A stretch of DNA of 64,000 nucleotides from Granulicella aggregans (GTDB lineage Bacteria; Acidobacteriota; Terriglobia; Terriglobales; Acidobacteriaceae): positions 1 to 64,000 of the forward strand of contig NZ_JACHIP010000004.1 of assembly GCF_014203275.1 (NCBI RefSeq), written 5' to 3'. This document shows positions 17,886 to 26,624 of this stretch, piece by piece; within the stretch, counting starts at the first letter, position 1; each line of letters begins with the position of its first letter. The notes under the pieces were generated by a model. It was not told the origin of the DNA. It saw nothing but the letters and a program-made list of their open reading frames with translations, and ran no database searches. Made by a program: the position numbers and the translations under genes.

Positions 17886-18098
17886 ATGGATCAGAATCAA
17901 ACTGCCCGCCGCACCGAAGACATCGCCCTCGACCTCCTCAAGTTCGTTGCGGCAACGGCAAACGTCGGCGGCAAGTCCACCGGCTCCACCACCGGCTTCG
18001 GCATTCCCAGCTCCGCCAAGCCCGAAGACCAGGTCACCAGCCTCCTCGAGCTCTACGCCAAGTGCCGACAGGCCGTCGAAGCCCCACTCGAAGATTAA
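17886..18098 (+). CDS. Small hypothetical protein (70 residues)
   Basis: A short protein with a plausible ribosome site (ACGAGGAACGCTCTA before the ATG) and codon use like its neighbours. It begins with a helix (RRTEDIALDLLKFVAATANVG), has a Gly/Ser-rich middle (GGKSTGSTTGFGIP) and ends with another helix (VTSLLELYAKCRQAVEA). I do not recognise the family. It may belong to the same transcript as the following oxidoreductase, although a repeat lies between them. Confidence 0.65.
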   Translation: MDQNQTARRTEDIALDLLKFVAATANVGGKSTGSTTGFGIPSSAKPEDQVTSLLELYAKCRQAVEAPLED

Positions 18099-18142
18099 GC
18101 AGCGAGTACGGTGAGCAGGAAATTTCGCTGCCAAAGAAACCC

Positions 18143-18194
18143 GTCATCCTGAGCGAAGTCCGTCGCGCCTTTGCGACGGACGCAATCGAAGGAC
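18143..18194 (+). repeat. Long-form GTCATCCTGAGCG element with internal stem
   Basis: GTCATCCTGAGCGAAG is followed by a hairpin (GTCCGTCGC...GCGACGGAC) and then GCAATCGAAGGACAC. This long form explains the shorter, stemless copies elsewhere as versions lacking the central hairpin. Confidence 0.7.
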
Positions 18195-18284
18195 ACCGAG
18201 CGAGCAAGCACCGCCGATGCCGCTCGGCCCTTTCTATCGAAAGGGCCTCCAGCGAACCTCTGACTCGGCAAACGAGGAACGAAC

Positions 18285-19340
18285 GTGACCGAAGCAAACA
18301 CCAGCACCCGCCCCCTGCGAGTAGCGGTAGCCGGGGCGGGAGCCTTCGGCAAGAACCACCTGCGCGTCTACAAAGAACTCGAAGCCGCAGGACACGTCGA
18401 GCTCATCGCCGTCATCGACCGCGACCCCGCAACCCTCGCCGCCGCGGCCGAGCTCTACGCCATCCCCGGCTTCACCACCATCGCCGAAGCCCTCGCGTCC
18501 GGCATAAAGCTCGACGCCGCCAGCGTCTGCGTCCCCACCATCCACCACGCCGCCGCCTCCGAAGAACTCCTGCTCGCCGGCATCGACATCCTCATCGAAA
18601 AGCCCATCGCCGCGACGGAATCCGAAGCCAACCGCATCGTCGACCTAGCCGCGACTCTCGACCGCATCGTCCAGGTAGGCCACCTCGAGCGCTTCAACCC
18701 CGCCGTCGCCGCCGCCCGCGCCCACCTCAACCACCCCATGTTCTTCGAGTCCCACCGGCTCAGCATCTTCACCCCCCGCTCACTCGACGTAGACGTAGTC
18801 CTCGATCTCATGATCCACGACCTCGACATCGTTCTCTCGCTCGTCGCCTCGCCCGTCCGCGAGGTCCGCGCCGTCGGCCTCCCCGTCCTCTCGCAAAAGG
18901 TCGACATCGCCAACGTCCGCGTCGAGTTCGAAAACGGCTGCATCGCCAACTTCACCGCCAGCCGTGTCAGCACCGAGCGCGTCCGCAAACTCCGCTTCTT
19001 CCAGCCCCGCCAATATCTCTCGCTGGACTTCGCCCGCCAGGACCTACTGATCATCGACGCCCCCGACGTCTCCGCCCTCGCAGCCCTGAACCCCACCCGG
19101 CTAGCCGCCCTGCTGGCCGCTGCAAAGTCGGGAGATCATCCCTCCCCCGGTCTCGGTCTCCGCAACATCGATGTCCCCAAGGGCGAACCCCTCCGCCTGG
19201 AGATCGAATCCTTCCTCCACTGCGTCCGCACCCGCGAGACACCCACAGTCTCCGCCGCCGACGCCACCGCAGCCCTCTCCCTCGCGCTCGAAATCACAAG
19301 CGCCATCGAAGCCCACGCAAAGCGCGCCGGCCTCGGCTAG
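18285..19340 (+). CDS. Gfo/Idh/MocA-family oxidoreductase
   Basis: A 351-residue NAD(P)-dependent dehydrogenase. The Rossmann fold starts at once (LRVAVAGAGAFGKNHLRVYKEL), with the acidic residue for NAD near AVIDRDP. The family signature EKPIAATESEA supplies the catalytic lysine. The C-terminal sheet domain contains HLERFNPAV and LMIHDLDIVLSLV. Members that share this GHLERFNPA block often handle UDP-sugars or appear near lipid A genes; I do not assign a substrate. The start is a GTG at 18285 with GAGGAACGAAC upstream. Confidence 0.88.
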   Translation: MTEANTSTRPLRVAVAGAGAFGKNHLRVYKELEAAGHVELIAVIDRDPATLAAAAELYAIPGFTTIAEALASGIKLDAASVCVPTIHHAAASEELLLAGIDILIEKPIAATESEANRIVDLAATLDRIVQVGHLERFNPAVAAARAHLNHPMFFESHRLSIFTPRSLDVDVVLDLMIHDLDIVLSLVASPVREVRAVGLPVLSQKVDIANVRVEFENGCIANFTASRVSTERVRKLRFFQPRQYLSLDFARQDLLIIDAPDVSALAALNPTRLAALLAAAKSGDHPSPGLGLRNIDVPKGEPLRLEIESFLHCVRTRETPTVSAADATAALSLALEITSAIEAHAKRAGLG

Positions 19341-19546
19341 GATGCTTCGGCAGATCGTTTCTTGTCGCTGCACATCACATAGGTGATTTGTAGATACCGT
19401 GCGCAAGCTGCTTCCAGGCATGGTCCATAGGCGAACTCATGAAGCGGATGGACTGCAAGCCAGAGAAGGTCTTGGCGCTCAACAGCCGGCGCAGTAAGCA
19501 TTGTTAAGAGTTGATCCTTACTGGACTAGCTTGGAGATTGACGACT
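19341..19546. other. Intergenic region, no feature recognised
   Basis: About 200 bases with no supportable gene and no copy of the common repeat families. Base use changes here from the strongly C-ending style of the left gene to the more balanced style of the next gene. Confidence 0.4.
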
Positions 19547-20530
19547 ATGAAAGCTGCCTACTACTCCGCAAAAGGCCTTGCTCGCGACGTTCTCATCGTC
19601 GGCGAGCAGCCAGATCCTGTTCCACAATCCGGCGAAGTCCTGGTACGCATTGCGTACTCGGGCGTAAATCCGTCAGACGTCAAATCCCGTTCTGGCGGCA
19701 CAAATCCTGCAATGGAGTTCCCTCGCGTCATTCCACACAGCGATGGCGCTGGCGTCATCGAGGCAGTCGGTGAGGGGGTCTCACCGCAAAGGGTCGGACA
19801 GCGAGTCTGGACGATTAACGGGCAGTGGAAGCGCCCGTTCGGTACCGCCGCCGAACTGATTGCCCTGCCGGAGAACCAGGTAGCGGCTCTCCCGGAAAAC
19901 GCTTCCATGGAAACGGGTGCCTCCCTTGGGATTCCGCTCTTGACGGCTTGGTACGCGGTGCACGCTTGCGGCGGTCTTCTCGGGAAGACAGTTCTCGTCT
20001 ACGGGGCGACCGGAGCGGTAGGTGGCTATGCGACCCAGCTTGCCGCGCTCTCGGGCGCGAGAGTCATCGGCGTTGCAGGCAGCAAGGAAAAATGCCAACT
20101 CGCTTCCCGGCTCGGTGCCGAGTGGGTTATCAATCGGAATGAGCAAGATGTGGTCGCTGCGGTGCGTGAGATCACGGACAGCAAAGGCGTGGACGTCATC
20201 ATCGAAGTGGACGCAGCGGCAAATGCCAGCAAGTATGGGGACCTGCTGAAGTTCGGTGGCGATGTAATCATCTATGGGTCAGGGGCCGGTGTGATCGAAG
20301 TTCCCTTCAGGTCGATGATTGTGGGCTTCGCCAACCTGCACTTCTTTATCGTCTACAACCTCCCCGTTACGGTGAGGAAGGCTGCCATCGACACACTCAC
20401 TCCTCTGCTGAAGCGGGGTGCGCTGCAACATCCGCAGGTTGAGGTCTTTCCTTTATCGGAAGTTGCGAAAGCTCATGAACGCGTCGAGTCCGGCGCCAAC
20501 GCAAAAATTATCGTCGACACATCCAGGTAA
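19547..20530 (+). CDS. NADPH:quinone reductase-like oxidoreductase (MDR family)
   Basis: A 327-residue protein starting MKAAYYSAKGLARDVLIVGE. The N-terminal GroES-like domain carries YSGVNPSDVKSRSG, and the nucleotide-binding domain carries VYGATGAVGGYATQLAALSGA. There are no structural or catalytic zinc cysteines, matching the quinone reductase and zeta-crystallin group. The chosen ATG has a GGAGA site upstream. G and C are nearly balanced on the + strand here, unlike adjoining genes, which suggests more recent arrival. It is a distant paralogue of the oxidoreductase at 6978-7886. Confidence 0.87.
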   Translation: MKAAYYSAKGLARDVLIVGEQPDPVPQSGEVLVRIAYSGVNPSDVKSRSGGTNPAMEFPRVIPHSDGAGVIEAVGEGVSPQRVGQRVWTINGQWKRPFGTAAELIALPENQVAALPENASMETGASLGIPLLTAWYAVHACGGLLGKTVLVYGATGAVGGYATQLAALSGARVIGVAGSKEKCQLASRLGAEWVINRNEQDVVAAVREITDSKGVDVIIEVDAAANASKYGDLLKFGGDVIIYGSGAGVIEVPFRSMIVGFANLHFFIVYNLPVTVRKAAIDTLTPLLKRGALQHPQVEVFPLSEVAKAHERVESGANAKIIVDTSR

Positions 20531-20615
20531 TGACTTCATCGCCTCTTCACTCGCCCGCTGGTGAAGAGGCGGGCGGGAGCTCATGCCAGCACGAGCTCCC
20601 ACCCAACCCGTTCCT

Positions 20616-21563
20616 TCAATCCATCCGCTGTACAGTCATCCCCGCCGGAATCTCCAGCTTGAACTGCTCATCATCCAGCGTCGGATTCGGCGTCAGCTTC
20701 ACAATCGTGATCTTCAACGCATACTCATCGAACGGCCGCGTTATATCGATCTCGCCGGGAAACTCGATCTCCCCATACTTCTGGTACCTGCCGTAGTTCA
20801 CTGACGTCACCACGCGCCCGGTCTCGTCGTAGATGTCCTGCTTATACGGCAGCAGCGTCTCGCGGCTGTAGTGAATCACCCGCCTGGTCGTCAGGATCGA
20901 GGCCGCCAGAGTCCCATCCTCCGGCCCGCTTTTTAGATGTCCGCTCTTCGGCTGCCCAAGGATCACCAGGTCATAGTCCGGCTCCAGCAGAATCGCATGC
21001 GTCTTCGGGTCCGGCGGCAGCGTCCGTTCGCTCTCCGTCAGCGTCACCGACTCGTCCGCTCCCACGCTCCGCAGCAGGATCGAGTCAAAGAAGATCCCCG
21101 GCCTCAAATTCTCCAGCGAGTTCTTCGACGGCGTCTTCACCTCGTCCGTCCCCACCCTCGCCTTGTTCTGGAACGGGATGATCAGCTTGAAGTTCGTCCC
21201 ATCCGAGACCATATCCATCGCCACCGACCCAAACGCCGGCACCTGCAGGATCACCCGCAGGTCGCGCGGCTTCCGCATCAGGATGTAGCCCTTGAACGCC
21301 GTATAGTCGGTGATCTTCCCGGTACGTCCGCCGCCCGTGCTCGCCGCAATCGTCACCGAAGCATTGAAGCTCTTGATGGCCTCATAGTTGCCGTTCAACT
21401 GCTTCACCAGGTCGCCGACCGTCGCGTCCTTCACCACCGCAGGAGCGACGTTCTTCTCCACGATGCGGGTCGTCTTATAGCAACCCGAAAGACTCAGTGA
21501 CATCGGCAGCAGAACGGAAAACAGAAACCCGGCTTTTTTGAGGGAGGAAAACACGCTAGACAA
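20616..21563 (-). CDS. Outer-membrane lipoprotein of LolA/LolB or DUF4292-like fold
   Basis: A lipoprotein of about 315 residues: hydrophobic leader followed by lipobox LSLSGC. I choose the TTG at 21561-21563 because GAGGGG lies 9 bases upstream; a GTG at 21554 is possible. The mature part has the beta-sheet pattern of lipoprotein carrier proteins: KSFNASVTIAAS near the start, YILMRKPRDLRVILQVPAFG, then MVSDGTNFKLIIPFQNK and a C-terminal EFPGEIDITRPFDEYALKITI. The fold suggests binding of lipids or lipoproteins at the periplasmic face of the envelope. Function is inferred from the fold-like pattern only. Confidence 0.72.
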   Translation of the reverse strand: MSSVFSSLKKAGFLFSVLLPMSLSLSGCYKTTRIVEKNVAPAVVKDATVGDLVKQLNGNYEAIKSFNASVTIAASTGGGRTGKITDYTAFKGYILMRKPRDLRVILQVPAFGSVAMDMVSDGTNFKLIIPFQNKARVGTDEVKTPSKNSLENLRPGIFFDSILLRSVGADESVTLTESERTLPPDPKTHAILLEPDYDLVILGQPKSGHLKSGPEDGTLAASILTTRRVIHYSRETLLPYKQDIYDETGRVVTSVNYGRYQKYGEIEFPGEIDITRPFDEYALKITIVKLTPNPTLDDEQFKLEIPAGMTVQRMD

Positions 21564-21719
21564 GTATAAATGCCCCTCTTTTGAGGCGCTGCCGCCAGCC
21601 AGGGAATCACCCCTGCCTGAAGCGTATGGCCATGAGGCCGGCAACGTTCGGAAATTGGAGCCGCCGCGCAAACAGGTTCGTCTCGCGATCGACACCCCCT
21701 TTAGACGCTCCCACCCCAC

Positions 21720-21935
21720 TCTGAGCTTCTAAATGATCCTCGACCGCACCACACGCCACAACTCCGTATCTCAACCTCGTGCCCCATTCATTCGCAGTCT
21801 CATCGCGAATGAGTGGGTCTGCCACGAAATCTCACCACTCATCGGCGCCAGGTGGGAAGGTCCATCATCTCGACCGCAGTGGAGCGCAGTGGAGAGACCC
21901 CCGCATGTCCACACCCTACCCCCTACACCCAGCCC
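21720..21935 (+). repeat. Repeat pair upstream of the divergent gene
   Basis: Contains a GTGCCCCATTCATTCGC hairpin whose right arm is GCGAATGAGTGGG (21779-21818), followed by an ATCTCGACCGCAGTGGAGCGCAGTGGAGAGACCC element (about 21868-21905). No gene is seen. Confidence 0.68.
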
Positions 21936-23186
21936 TTACAGCACCCTCACCGCCACCACCGTCATATCGTCGTACTGCTCCGCCTCACCCGCGAACTCAT
22001 CGACCGCCGTACACAACGCCCCCGGAACTCCATGCACCGCGCAGTCCACATGCGCCAGCACCACCCGTTCAACTTCTTCCTCTTCCCAGAAATCACCCTC
22101 GGCATTGCAAGCCTCGACGATCCCATCCGACACCACCACCAGCAGATCCCCCGGCCTCAGCGCCACCGTCGTCTGCTCGTACACCGCCTCCGGCAGCAGC
22201 GCAATCGGCAACCCATCCCCTGGCAGCCTCTCTAGCTCGCCATCCGCATGAAGCAGCAGCGGCTGCACATGCCCCGCGTTCACATACGTCAGCGACCGGC
22301 GGTCCTCCGAGATCACCCCGCAGAATAAAGTCGAGTACCGTTCCGCCGTCGAGCTCATATAGAGCGTCCGGTTCAAATCGCTCAACAGCACGGCAAGATC
22401 TTCTTCCCTCTGCAACAAACTCCGCAGCAGCGTCTGGATACTCGCCATCATCACCGCCGCCGGAATTCCCTTGCCCGAAACATCCCCCAGCGTCACCGCG
22501 AACCCGCCCCGCCGCAGCGGCAGCAGATCGTAATAATCCCCGCCGATCAACCGAGCGGGGCGGCAGCACCCCACGCACTCCAACCCCTCAATACCCTTCG
22601 GATTCTCCGGCAGCAGCCGGTCCTGCACATCATGCGCCAGCTTCAGCTCATGCCGCATCAGCTTCGCGCCCAGAGCCTCGCGCCGCAGCCGCTCGCCTTC
22701 GATCGCCTCCGCCGCAAAGTGCGCCAGCAGCCCCAGCAGGCCAATATCGCCATCATGAAACCCACCCGGCTTGTTCAGCAGCTGGAAGGCCCCAATCACC
22801 CGCCCCTCGGCCCGCAGAGGAACGCAGAGGATCGACTCCGTCCGATACCCGCTCGACTCATCCACCCTCCGCAGCTGCCGCGGCTCGTTCCGCGTATCGT
22901 TCACCAGCATCGGAGCGTCTTCTTCGACGCAAGCCCCCACTACACCCTTACCCAGCGGAATCCGTATCTCATCGGACCCATGCGCGAGTTTCGTCCAAAG
23001 CTCGCCCGCCGGCCTGTCGATCAGCCACAGGCTGCACCGATCGGCACCAAGCAGGTCCCGCGCGAAGTCCGCATTCAGACGCACCAGCTCGTCGGTTTGA
23101 GTCTCCCGCCCGATCCGAGTCGCATGCTCGAAGATCGCCCGTGTAATCTTGTCCGCGCTTGCGTGCTCAAGAACCGCGCTCTCCAT
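21936..23186 (-). CDS. GAF-domain SpoIIE/PP2C-type serine phosphatase (RsbU-like)
   Basis: A 416-residue soluble regulator. Residues about 20-170 form a GAF domain (FARDLLGADRCSLWLID ... IGAFQLLNKPGG). Residues about 195-415 form a SpoIIE-type PP2C phosphatase with the metal-binding aspartates in LIGGDYYDLLPLRRG, LGDVSGKGIPAAVMMA, VVSDGIVEA and AEQYDDMTVVAV. Such proteins dephosphorylate anti-sigma antagonists in partner-switching pathways. No anti-sigma or antagonist gene is adjacent, so its target lies elsewhere. The ATG at 23184-23186 follows GAGG. Confidence 0.9.
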   Translation of the reverse strand: MESAVLEHASADKITRAIFEHATRIGRETQTDELVRLNADFARDLLGADRCSLWLIDRPAGELWTKLAHGSDEIRIPLGKGVVGACVEEDAPMLVNDTRNEPRQLRRVDESSGYRTESILCVPLRAEGRVIGAFQLLNKPGGFHDGDIGLLGLLAHFAAEAIEGERLRREALGAKLMRHELKLAHDVQDRLLPENPKGIEGLECVGCCRPARLIGGDYYDLLPLRRGGFAVTLGDVSGKGIPAAVMMASIQTLLRSLLQREEDLAVLLSDLNRTLYMSSTAERYSTLFCGVISEDRRSLTYVNAGHVQPLLLHADGELERLPGDGLPIALLPEAVYEQTTVALRPGDLLVVVSDGIVEACNAEGDFWEEEEVERVVLAHVDCAVHGVPGALCTAVDEFAGEAEQYDDMTVVAVRVL

Positions 23187-23503
23187 GCCCACCTCGGCCC
23201 AATGTATTCGTGTACCCAGAGAATACTTCGATATGATGCCCGCGGCCTACACATTCTGGTAACCTCCCGCCGAAAGTCCCCTCCCGCCCGCTCTTGCCCA
23301 CCGGAAGTAGGTGTAGGGAATGGGGAGAAGGGAGGAAGGGTAGGGAGAGATGCGGGAAATATCCACGGCACCGCTCTGTGCCCCATTCATCGCGCTTCTG
23401 TCTTTCGCGATGAGTGGGACAGCCACAATCGGACCAAGCCAACCGCCGGGTGCCCCACCCATGACTCGCCCTTGGTCATGGGTGGGTCCACGCCACTTCC
23501 TCT
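23187..23503 (+). repeat. Intergenic region with two hairpin repeats
   Basis: Holds a GTGCCCCATTCATCGCG hairpin (about 23379-23420, right arm CGCGATGAGTGGG) and a GGGTGCCCCACCCATGAC hairpin (23448-23487). The part between 23190 and 23370 has no recognised feature and probably holds the promoter of the phosphatase gene. Confidence 0.65.
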
Positions 23504-24175
23504 TCACCCCAGCCTCAACTGCCGCTCCTTCAACTCCAACAACAAAGCCTCCACCTCATCATTCCTCTCCATCCCCTCGAACCGGTCGTCGAGCGACTCC
23601 ATCCCCTCCACTTCAACCATCGCCCGAGCCACGCCCGCCTCCACTCCAGCCTCAGCCACCGCCGCCGAGATCCTCCCCAGCCGAGCCGTAGCGTGGCTAC
23701 CCCCACCCAACGCCACCCCCGCCCGCTTCGCCGCCACATTCCTCCGATGCTGAGCCACCAGCAGCTCCACCCGTCCCCGAGTCTCCACCAGCTTCCGTTC
23801 CAGCCGACCATAAGCCGCCCTCAGCGTCTCCGCCTCCGCCGCCTGGTCGTCATACTGCTGCCCAAACCCCACCGCCATCTTCCGGTACGAGATCGCCCGC
23901 TCCAGCGCCGCCCGAGCCATCTCATCCTGCCCCTTCGCCACCGCCGCCTCCGCCTTCCGCGACCACGTCGCCTCCAACTCCTCCTGCTCCGCCCGCTTCT
24001 TCTTCAGCAGATGCTGATCGGCAATCGCAATCGCCACCTGCGTCTTCACCTGCATCAACTGGTTCTCCATATCCAGCACCAGTTGCTTCCCCAGCTTCGC
24101 CGGATCCTCCGCCTTACTCAGCAGATCGTTCAGATTCGCCCGCATCAAAGTAGAAACTCGTTCCAATAGCGCCAT
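23504..24175 (-). CDS. PspA/IM30 (phage-shock/ESCRT-III-like) family protein
   Basis: A 223-residue protein that is almost wholly helical, with the PspA start MALLERVSTLMRANLNDLLSKAEDP and long coiled coils (about residues 20-145, KKKRAEQEELEATWSRKAEAAV). PspA-family proteins form rings or rods on the inner face of the membrane and protect it under stress. A very good ribosome site (GAGGAGGATGAG) precedes the ATG. It is last in a minus-strand series of XRE regulator, NfeD-like protein, flotillin and PspA; the roughly 300-base repeat-filled gap before it may mean separate transcription. Confidence 0.88.
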   Translation of the reverse strand: MALLERVSTLMRANLNDLLSKAEDPAKLGKQLVLDMENQLMQVKTQVAIAIADQHLLKKKRAEQEELEATWSRKAEAAVAKGQDEMARAALERAISYRKMAVGFGQQYDDQAAEAETLRAAYGRLERKLVETRGRVELLVAQHRRNVAAKRAGVALGGGSHATARLGRISAAVAEAGVEAGVARAMVEVEGMESLDDRFEGMERNDEVEALLLELKERQLRLG

Positions 24176-24470
24176 CTCATCCTCCTCTACCGCAACCACT
24201 CTGTGCCCCATTCATCGCAGCCTTATCGCGATGAGTGGGACCACCACGGTAACCGCCCCAGCCCCGTCATCCTGAGCGAAGCGAAGAATCCCCGCATTTG
24301 CTGTTGCCCTTGCTGTTGCCCTTGCTGTTGCCGTTGCCTGTCCTAGCCGTCATCCTGAGCGAAGCGAAGGACCCGCCACACCGCCAACATCACCTCAACC
24401 GCCCGCCCCTTTCAGCCACAACCCGGGTGCCCCACCCATGGCTCGCACTTGGCCATGGGTGGGACCGCCA
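24176..24470 (+). repeat. Repeat cluster between pspA-like and flotillin genes
   Basis: Contains a GTGCCCCATTCATCGC hairpin (about 24202-24240), a GTCATCCTGAGCGAAGCGAAGAATCCCCGCAT element (about 24267-24298), a TTGCTG/TTGCCC hexamer tract (about 24299-24340), a second GTCATCCTGAGCG element ending AAGGACCC (about 24349-24374) and a CCCACCCATGGC hairpin (24425-24464). This is one of the most complete copies of the composite repeat. Confidence 0.72.
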
Positions 24471-25922
24471 CTACTTCTCCTTCTCCTCCCGCTCTTTCAT
24501 AGGCTTCACGTTCTTCATCAGCTCCGACATCTTCATCCCGCTCAGCGCCTCAAACAGAGCCGGCACCTGCGCCGCGATCTTCGTCATATCGCCCGTAACC
24601 TTATCCATGCCCGTACCTCCACCATCTCCGCCCGTAGACACAATCGTGATCTTGTCCACGTTCTTCAGCGGCTCCGCCATCGCCCTCACCACCTCAGCCA
24701 TGTTCGAGATGATCTTGTCCACAACCGCAGCCTGCGACCACTCCTGGTAAGCCTCGGCCTTCACATTCATCGCCTTCGCCTCGGCCTCACCCTTGCTGAA
24801 GATGATGTCCGCCTCAGCCGAACCCTGCAGCCTGGTAATCGCCGCCTGCGCTTCGCCCTGTACCCGGGCAGCAGCCGCCCGACCCTCAGCCTCAATGGTC
24901 AACCGAGCCTTCTCCGCCGCAGCAATATTCTGTATCCGCCGCGACTCAATCTCCGACCCCTTTAGCACCGTCGAGATCAGCTCCTTCTCATGCCGCAGAA
25001 TCTCAGCGTCCTGCACCTTGATCTGCTGCTCTTTCTCGATCTGCAGGATCTTCACCTGCTCGGCCACAACCTGCTGCTGCATCACATTCGTCTGCAACTC
25101 ATAGGCTTTATCTGCATTCGCCTCCTGCCGCCGCGACTGCTCCGTATACTGCGCCTTCTGGATCGCAAGGTCCCTCTGCGCCTCCGCCTGCTTACCTAAT
25201 GAAGCCGTCTCCGCGATCACCCGATCCTGATCCGAAGCCGCCTTCGCAATCGCCGCCTCGCGCAGAGCGTTCGCCCGACGGATCGCCGTATCACGCTCCG
25301 CCTCAGCCGCCGCAATCTCCGCGTCGCGCTTGATCCGCGCCACATCCGGCCGTCCCATGTTGGTGATGTACTCGTTCTTGTCGCGCACCTCGCGAATCGT
25401 GAAGCTCACCACCTCGAGCCCCATCTTCGACATGTCATCCATGCAAGTCGCCCGCATCCGTTCGGCGACCATCTCCGGCTCCTTCACAATCTGCTCGACG
25501 GTGAGTTGCCCAATGATCCCGCGCAGATGCCCTTCCATCACCAGCCGAATCAACCCCTCGCGCTGGTCCGGAGTCTTCGAAAGGAACTGCTCCGCCGCCG
25601 TCAGAATCGACTCGTTATCGCTCCGCACCTTGATCTGCGCGACCGCCTCGACCGTGACCGCCACGCCCTGCTTCGTATAAAGGTCCTGCTGCGGAGCGAC
25701 GTCGAAGCTCATCAGCTCCAGCGTCAACTCGCGATACGTCTCGACCACCGGAAAGATCACCGCGCCGCCCGACTTGATCACCCGAGGCGCACGAAATCCG
25801 TAAACAATAATGGCCTGATTCGGCCCGGCCTTGCGAAACATCCGAGCCAGCGCAATCAACAAAGCCAGAAGCGCAACTACCAACCCACCCACAATTACCG
25901 TTGTCATCACCGACGTCTCCAT
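24471..25922 (-). CDS. Flotillin-like SPFH/band 7 membrane protein
   Basis: A 483-residue protein with one N-terminal membrane segment (about residues 6-26), an SPFH/band 7 domain (about 30-210, with AIIVYGFRAPRVIKSGGAVIFPV and the VKEPEMVAERMRATCMDDMSKMGLEVVSF block), and a long Ala/Glu-rich coiled coil (about 215-400) typical of flotillins. The C-terminus is Gly- and Lys-rich and ends EREEKEK. Flotillins scaffold ordered membrane microdomains. AAGGGAG precedes the ATG. Partnership with the upstream NfeD/YuaF-like protein is the usual arrangement in this family. Confidence 0.92.
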   Translation of the reverse strand: METSVMTTVIVGGLVVALLALLIALARMFRKAGPNQAIIVYGFRAPRVIKSGGAVIFPVVETYRELTLELMSFDVAPQQDLYTKQGVAVTVEAVAQIKVRSDNESILTAAEQFLSKTPDQREGLIRLVMEGHLRGIIGQLTVEQIVKEPEMVAERMRATCMDDMSKMGLEVVSFTIREVRDKNEYITNMGRPDVARIKRDAEIAAAEAERDTAIRRANALREAAIAKAASDQDRVIAETASLGKQAEAQRDLAIQKAQYTEQSRRQEANADKAYELQTNVMQQQVVAEQVKILQIEKEQQIKVQDAEILRHEKELISTVLKGSEIESRRIQNIAAAEKARLTIEAEGRAAAARVQGEAQAAITRLQGSAEADIIFSKGEAEAKAMNVKAEAYQEWSQAAVVDKIISNMAEVVRAMAEPLKNVDKITIVSTGGDGGGTGMDKVTGDMTKIAAQVPALFEALSGMKMSELMKNVKPMKEREEKEK

Positions 25923-26072
25923 AAAACTCCCTTTGTCCTCTCTCCAAACCTTGTTTACTCTTCAAACCGTGAGAAATCCGTCATCCTGAGCGGAGCGCAA
26001 AGCGCGGAGTCGAAGGACCCCGAGACCGCTCACATCACCACACCCGCTCAAACCTTTCCGGCCACCAACTCG
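25923..26072 (+). repeat. Long-form GTCATCCTGAGCG element upstream of flotillin
   Basis: GTCATCCTGAGCGGAGCGCAAAGCGCGGAGTCGAAGGACC at about 25979-26018, with a short internal stem (GCGC/GCGC), followed by the usual CGCTCA...CCTTTC tail. No gene here. Confidence 0.62.
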
Positions 26073-26624
26073 TACCGGGTGCCCCACCCATGGCTCGCTT
26101 CTGGCCATGGGTGGGTCCGCCACCAACCTCAAACATCATCCAACCGGCTCACCGTAGCCACTCCCTTCGCATACCCCAACACCACCACCTCGGCCCCTCG
26201 CTCAATCGCCTCTCCCGTCTCACTCCGGGCCGCCGCACTCCTCCGCGCGCCGGTCTGCGAGAACAGAATCTCCCCCAGCCCGCCATCCGCGCGTATCTCA
26301 TCCGACACCCGAGCCACCACGCCATCCATCCGCGTCTCCTCCGCCGTGTACCGGGTGCCCCACCCATGGCTCGCTTCTGGCCATGGGTGGGTCCGCCACC
26401 AACCTCAAACATCATCCAACCGGCTCACCGTAGCCACTCCCTTCGCATACCCCAACACCACCACCTCGGTCCCCCGCTCGATCGCCTCTCCCGTCTCACT
26501 CCTGGCCGCAGCACTCCTCCGCGCTCCCGTCTGCGAGAACAGAATCTCCCCCAGCCCGCCATCCGCGCGTATCTCATCCGACACCCGAGCTACCACGCCA
26601 TCCATCCGCGTCTCCTCCGCCGTC
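26073..26624 (+). repeat. 276-bp tandem duplication covering a hairpin repeat and the nfeD-like 3' end
   Basis: Bases 26073-26348 are repeated as 26349-26624 with only about eight scattered differences by eye. Each unit starts with a CCCACCCATGGC hairpin repeat and then holds the last 66 codons of the NfeD-like gene. The right copy is the true gene end; the left copy is a gene fragment. The difference level shows the event is not very recent. Confidence 0.85.
26129..26329 (-). pseudogene. Duplicated C-terminal fragment of the NfeD-like gene
   Basis: Encodes 66 residues nearly identical to the last 66 of the gene at 26405-26959 (MDGVVARVSDEIRADGG to the final RLDDV), with one visible amino-acid change (GAEVVV instead of GTEVVV). 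It lacks the membrane part and sits just downstream of the intact gene. The reading frame is still open and the unit length is a multiple of three, but there is no sign it is expressed on its own. Confidence 0.75.

Noticed and set aside
18062..19393. 443-residue open frame over the Gfo/Idh/MocA gene
   Set aside because: An Arg/Pro/His-rich shadow frame typical of GC-rich DNA, overlapping a well-supported enzyme gene.
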